Below are positions 5,498 through 7,562 of a DNA stretch of 7,562 nt, in pieces; position 1 is the first letter of the stretch; each line of letters opens with the position of its first letter. Source of the DNA: Mycobacterium sp. (lineage in GTDB: Bacteria; Actinomycetota; Actinomycetes; Mycobacteriales; Mycobacteriaceae); NCBI GenBank assembly GCA_019246375.1, contig JAFAQO010000134.1, forward strand, positions 1 to 7,562, in the 5' to 3' direction. A model generated the notes under the pieces. It made no database searches. It saw only the letters and a program-made list of their open reading frames with translations, and was not told where the DNA came from. The position numbers and the translations under genes were made by a program.

Positions 5498-6418
5498 GTG
5501 GCGAAGTCCGGGAGCGCGCGGGCGATTCTGGCGGCATTGGCGGCCAACGCCGGCATCGCTCTCGCCAAGTTCATCGGCTTCCTGGTCACCGGCAGCTCGT
5601 CGATGCTCGCCGAGTCGGTGCACTCTGTGGTCGATAGCTGCAACCAAGCGCTGCTGCTGTTCGGCCAGCGCGCAGCGCGCAAACGGGCCGACGCCCTGCA
5701 CCCGTTCGGCTATGGCCGCAGTCGCTACTTCTGGTCCTTCGTCGTGGCGCTAGTGCTGTTCACGCTGGGCTCGGTCTTCGCGCTCTACGAGGGCTATCAC
5801 AAGATCACCCGCCCAGTCCCTCTGAGTTCACCAGCGGTGGGCATCGCGATCCTTTTGGCGGCAATCACACTGGAAACCTTCAGCTTTCGCACTGCCGCGG
5901 CCGAGTCTCGGCCATTGAAGGGAAACGACGGCTGGTGGCGCTTCATCCGCAGCTCGCGCAACCCCGAGTTGCCGGTTGTGTTGCTCGAGGACGCCGGGGC
6001 GCTGATCGGCCTGGTGCTCGCCCTGGCCGGCGTAGGGCTGACGGCACTCACCGACGATCCGGTGTGGGACGGCATCGCCACGCTCAGCATTGGTGTGCTA
6101 CTCGGCGTGATCGCGGTCATCTTGATGATCGAGATGCACAGCCTGCTGATCGGCGAGGGTGCCACCCGCGCCGAGGATCAAGCGATCCGAACAGCGCTGG
6201 AGCAGACCGAGCACGTCGAGCGCCTGATCCATCTCCGCACCCAGTACCTCGGCCCCGACGAGATGCTGGTTGCGGCCAAGATCGCACTGGCTCCTCGGGC
6301 AGAGCTGGCTACCGTGGCGGCCATTATCAACGCTGCCGAGGCCAACATCCGCGCGGCGCTACCTGCCGCGCGGGTGATCTACCTAGAGCCGGACCTGGAT
6401 AGAAGCCTGACCCCGTAG
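5498..6418 (+). CDS. Cation diffusion facilitator (CDF) family metal transporter
   Basis: This 306-residue integral membrane protein is a cation efflux (CDF) transporter, probably exporting Zn2+ or a similar divalent metal in exchange for protons. Likely membrane segments are at about 8-31, 34-56, 78-100, 112-132, 160-184 and 192-213, six in all. The site in segment 2 is canonical: His42-x3-Asp46 in SVHSVVDS. The matching position in segment 5 carries Glu164-Asp165 (VLLEDAGALIG) rather than the usual HxxxD or DxxxD, a pattern I associate with the ZnT9/SLC30A9-like branch. HPFGYGRSRYFWSF (68-81) and DPVWDGIATL (187-196) are further family landmarks. Residues from about 220 to the end form the small cytoplasmic domain. 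The GTG start has AAGGGG (5487-5492) 5 nt upstream, overlapping the manA stop, so it is the last gene of the operon. It ends inside the tail of the opposite-strand gene. Confidence 0.9.
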   Translation: MAKSGSARAILAALAANAGIALAKFIGFLVTGSSSMLAESVHSVVDSCNQALLLFGQRAARKRADALHPFGYGRSRYFWSFVVALVLFTLGSVFALYEGYHKITRPVPLSSPAVGIAILLAAITLETFSFRTAAAESRPLKGNDGWWRFIRSSRNPELPVVLLEDAGALIGLVLALAGVGLTALTDDPVWDGIATLSIGVLLGVIAVILMIEMHSLLIGEGATRAEDQAIRTALEQTEHVERLIHLRTQYLGPDEMLVAAKIALAPRAELATVAAIINAAEANIRAALPAARVIYLEPDLDRSLTP

Positions 6419-7562
6419 CGCTCGCGCCGTCGGTCGCGCCACAGTTGCCTGCGCTCGCCGGTCCACAGCCGCATGTTGTGCCGTATCGCCCGCGCGACCA
6501 GCGCTGGCGACGGCGTCATGTAAAGGCTGTCGAGCAAACTGAACCGGCGCAAAAACCATTCGGCCAGAACGGGATCCGTCTCAGCGGCGCCGAGGAACTG
6601 GTCGAACAGGTTGCCGATCGGCCGATACCACCAGGGCGCCGGCCCGGCCGCGTGGTGGAAGGAGAAATCGCCGATCGTGTTCATCATCCACACCGGGTAA
6701 GTGGTTTTCGCGGTGGCGCTATTGAGTTCGCGGGCCGGGTCGCTGCCGTCGGCCAACGCCCGACGCAGATGACCCGCCTGCAGCGACGTCATCGTCATAC
6801 CCTGCCCGTAGGTGGGATCGAAGCTGGCGACCGCGTCGCCCAACGGCACGATTCCGGCCGGGAAGCGGTCCAGCTTGTCGTAACGGCGCCACCGGGTGGT
6901 CGGGAAGCGATGGAACGCCACGTCGCCGATCGGTTCGGCGTGCTCGAGCGCGGCGGCCAAGTGGGCGGGCAACAGCTGTTCGGCGAGCACGCGCATCTCG
7001 GCGAAGGTATGCGGCGGTTCGACTTTGGCCACCCCGAACGTGGTCAGCACCCAGGTGCGGTCCTCGTAGCAGAGCATGCCCAGCCCCAGCGGCTGCTCTC
7101 GCGACGCTCCGGCCACGACGACCTTCTGATCGATCAGACCCTCGGGTATGCGCAGGTGATGCGACGCATAGCCAATGCCTACGTCGACGGTGTCCTCACG
7201 CGGCCGCTCGAAGCCCCACTGCTCCAGCCACACCGGCAACCTGGTGCCCCGACCGGTCGCGTCGACGACGAGATCGGCGGCGACGAATTCGGGTTCGGCA
7301 CCATCGGTCGAATCGAGCAGCACGCCGGTCACCCGCTGCGCGCCGACGTCGTAACGCGGTTCGCGTACCGAGCCGGCCCGGATCTCGACGTTTTCGATAC
7401 CCAGAACTCGGCGCCGGATCTGCCATTCCAGCTGCGGCCGGCTCGGCACGTACGCGGTGAATTCGTCGCGCAGCTGATGCCCCGTCCCGAGCACGTGACC
7501 GGCGGCGCCGAAGTAGATGCAGTCCGGTCGGTTCTCCAGCATCGGCACTCCGGCCGCCACCA
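6379..7562 (-). CDS. FAD-dependent monooxygenase-like protein (Rv3254-like), 5' end outside window
   Basis: About 393 C-terminal residues are present and the N-terminus lies beyond the right edge. The reading frame is open to the edge, so the GTG codon at 7558-7560 should not be taken as a start. The protein resembles flavin-dependent monooxygenases/epoxidases of the PHBH fold and M. tuberculosis Rv3254 (about 462 residues), so roughly 70 residues with the FAD-binding GxGxxG motif should be missing. Visible landmarks, numbered from that GTG, are VVDATGRGTRLP (98-109), which matches the conserved DATGRGSR segment, and the flavin-binding GD motif IVPLGDAVASFDPTYGQGM (237-255). The C-terminal 120 residues are rich in Trp and Arg. 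The substrate is unknown. It converges with the transporter gene and their coding ends overlap by 40 bp. Confidence 0.88.
   Translation of the reverse strand, partial: VAAGVPMLENRPDCIYFGAAGHVLGTGHQLRDEFTAYVPSRPQLEWQIRRRVLGIENVEIRAGSVREPRYDVGAQRVTGVLLDSTDGAEPEFVAADLVVDATGRGTRLPVWLEQWGFERPREDTVDVGIGYASHHLRIPEGLIDQKVVVAGASREQPLGLGMLCYEDRTWVLTTFGVAKVEPPHTFAEMRVLAEQLLPAHLAAALEHAEPIGDVAFHRFPTTRWRRYDKLDRFPAGIVPLGDAVASFDPTYGQGMTMTSLQAGHLRRALADGSDPARELNSATAKTTYPVWMMNTIGDFSFHHAAGPAPWWYRPIGNLFDQFLGAAETDPVLAEWFLRRFSLLDSLYMTPSPALVARAIRHNMRLWTGERRQLWRDRRRERYGVRLLSRSGSR

Noticed and set aside
1..7562. CRISPR array, mobile element, phage or defence system
   Set aside because: No regularly spaced repeats, terminal inverted repeats, transposase or integrase motifs were seen; gene content and order are conserved mycobacterial core.

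Overview
The window is GC-rich DNA with GTG starts, tightly packed genes and little non-coding sequence. Its gene content matches the mycobacterial whiB2 (whmD) to manA neighbourhood, Rv3260c to Rv3254 in M. tuberculosis. Protein wording and gene order point to a species of Mycobacterium (Mycobacteriaceae). The WhiB2 N-terminus begins MSYE like M. smegmatis WhmD, and a transporter gene follows manA that I do not recall from the M. tuberculosis locus, so a non-tuberculous species is likely. The species itself cannot be fixed from this window.

Layout. Bases 1-191 are the promoter and a long untranslated leader for whiB2 (192-551, +). A short repeat-rich, hairpin-forming spacer follows (552-675). 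Next is a convergent gene for a zincin-like (metallopeptidase-fold) protein whose zinc motif is degenerate (676-1191, -). It is divergent from a rightward group: a DUF3499 protein that is probably leaderless (1257-1691), phosphomannomutase (1777-3177), a SIS-like protein often labelled TobH (3174-4253), mannose-6-phosphate isomerase manA (4262-5488), and a cation diffusion facilitator transporter (5498-6418). The last four are spaced by a 4-bp overlap, 8 bp and 9 bp, so they very likely form one operon. The right end holds the C-terminal 393 codons of a leftward FAD-dependent monooxygenase-like gene (Rv3254-like). It overlaps the transporter gene tail to tail by 40 bp and runs off the window.

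Biology. ManA interconverts fructose-6-phosphate and mannose-6-phosphate, and phosphomannomutase makes mannose-1-phosphate. Together they feed GDP-mannose for mycobacterial PIMs, lipomannan, lipoarabinomannan and mannosylated proteins. WhiB2 is an iron-sulfur regulator tied to septation and division, so the block links envelope precursor supply with cell-division control. I see no defence system, CRISPR array, insertion sequence, tRNA or rRNA. This is mostly conserved core chromosome. The points worth a second look are the regulatory DNA around whiB2, two proteins that look like catalytically degenerate relatives of enzymes, the leaderless start, the added transporter and the tail-to-tail overlap.
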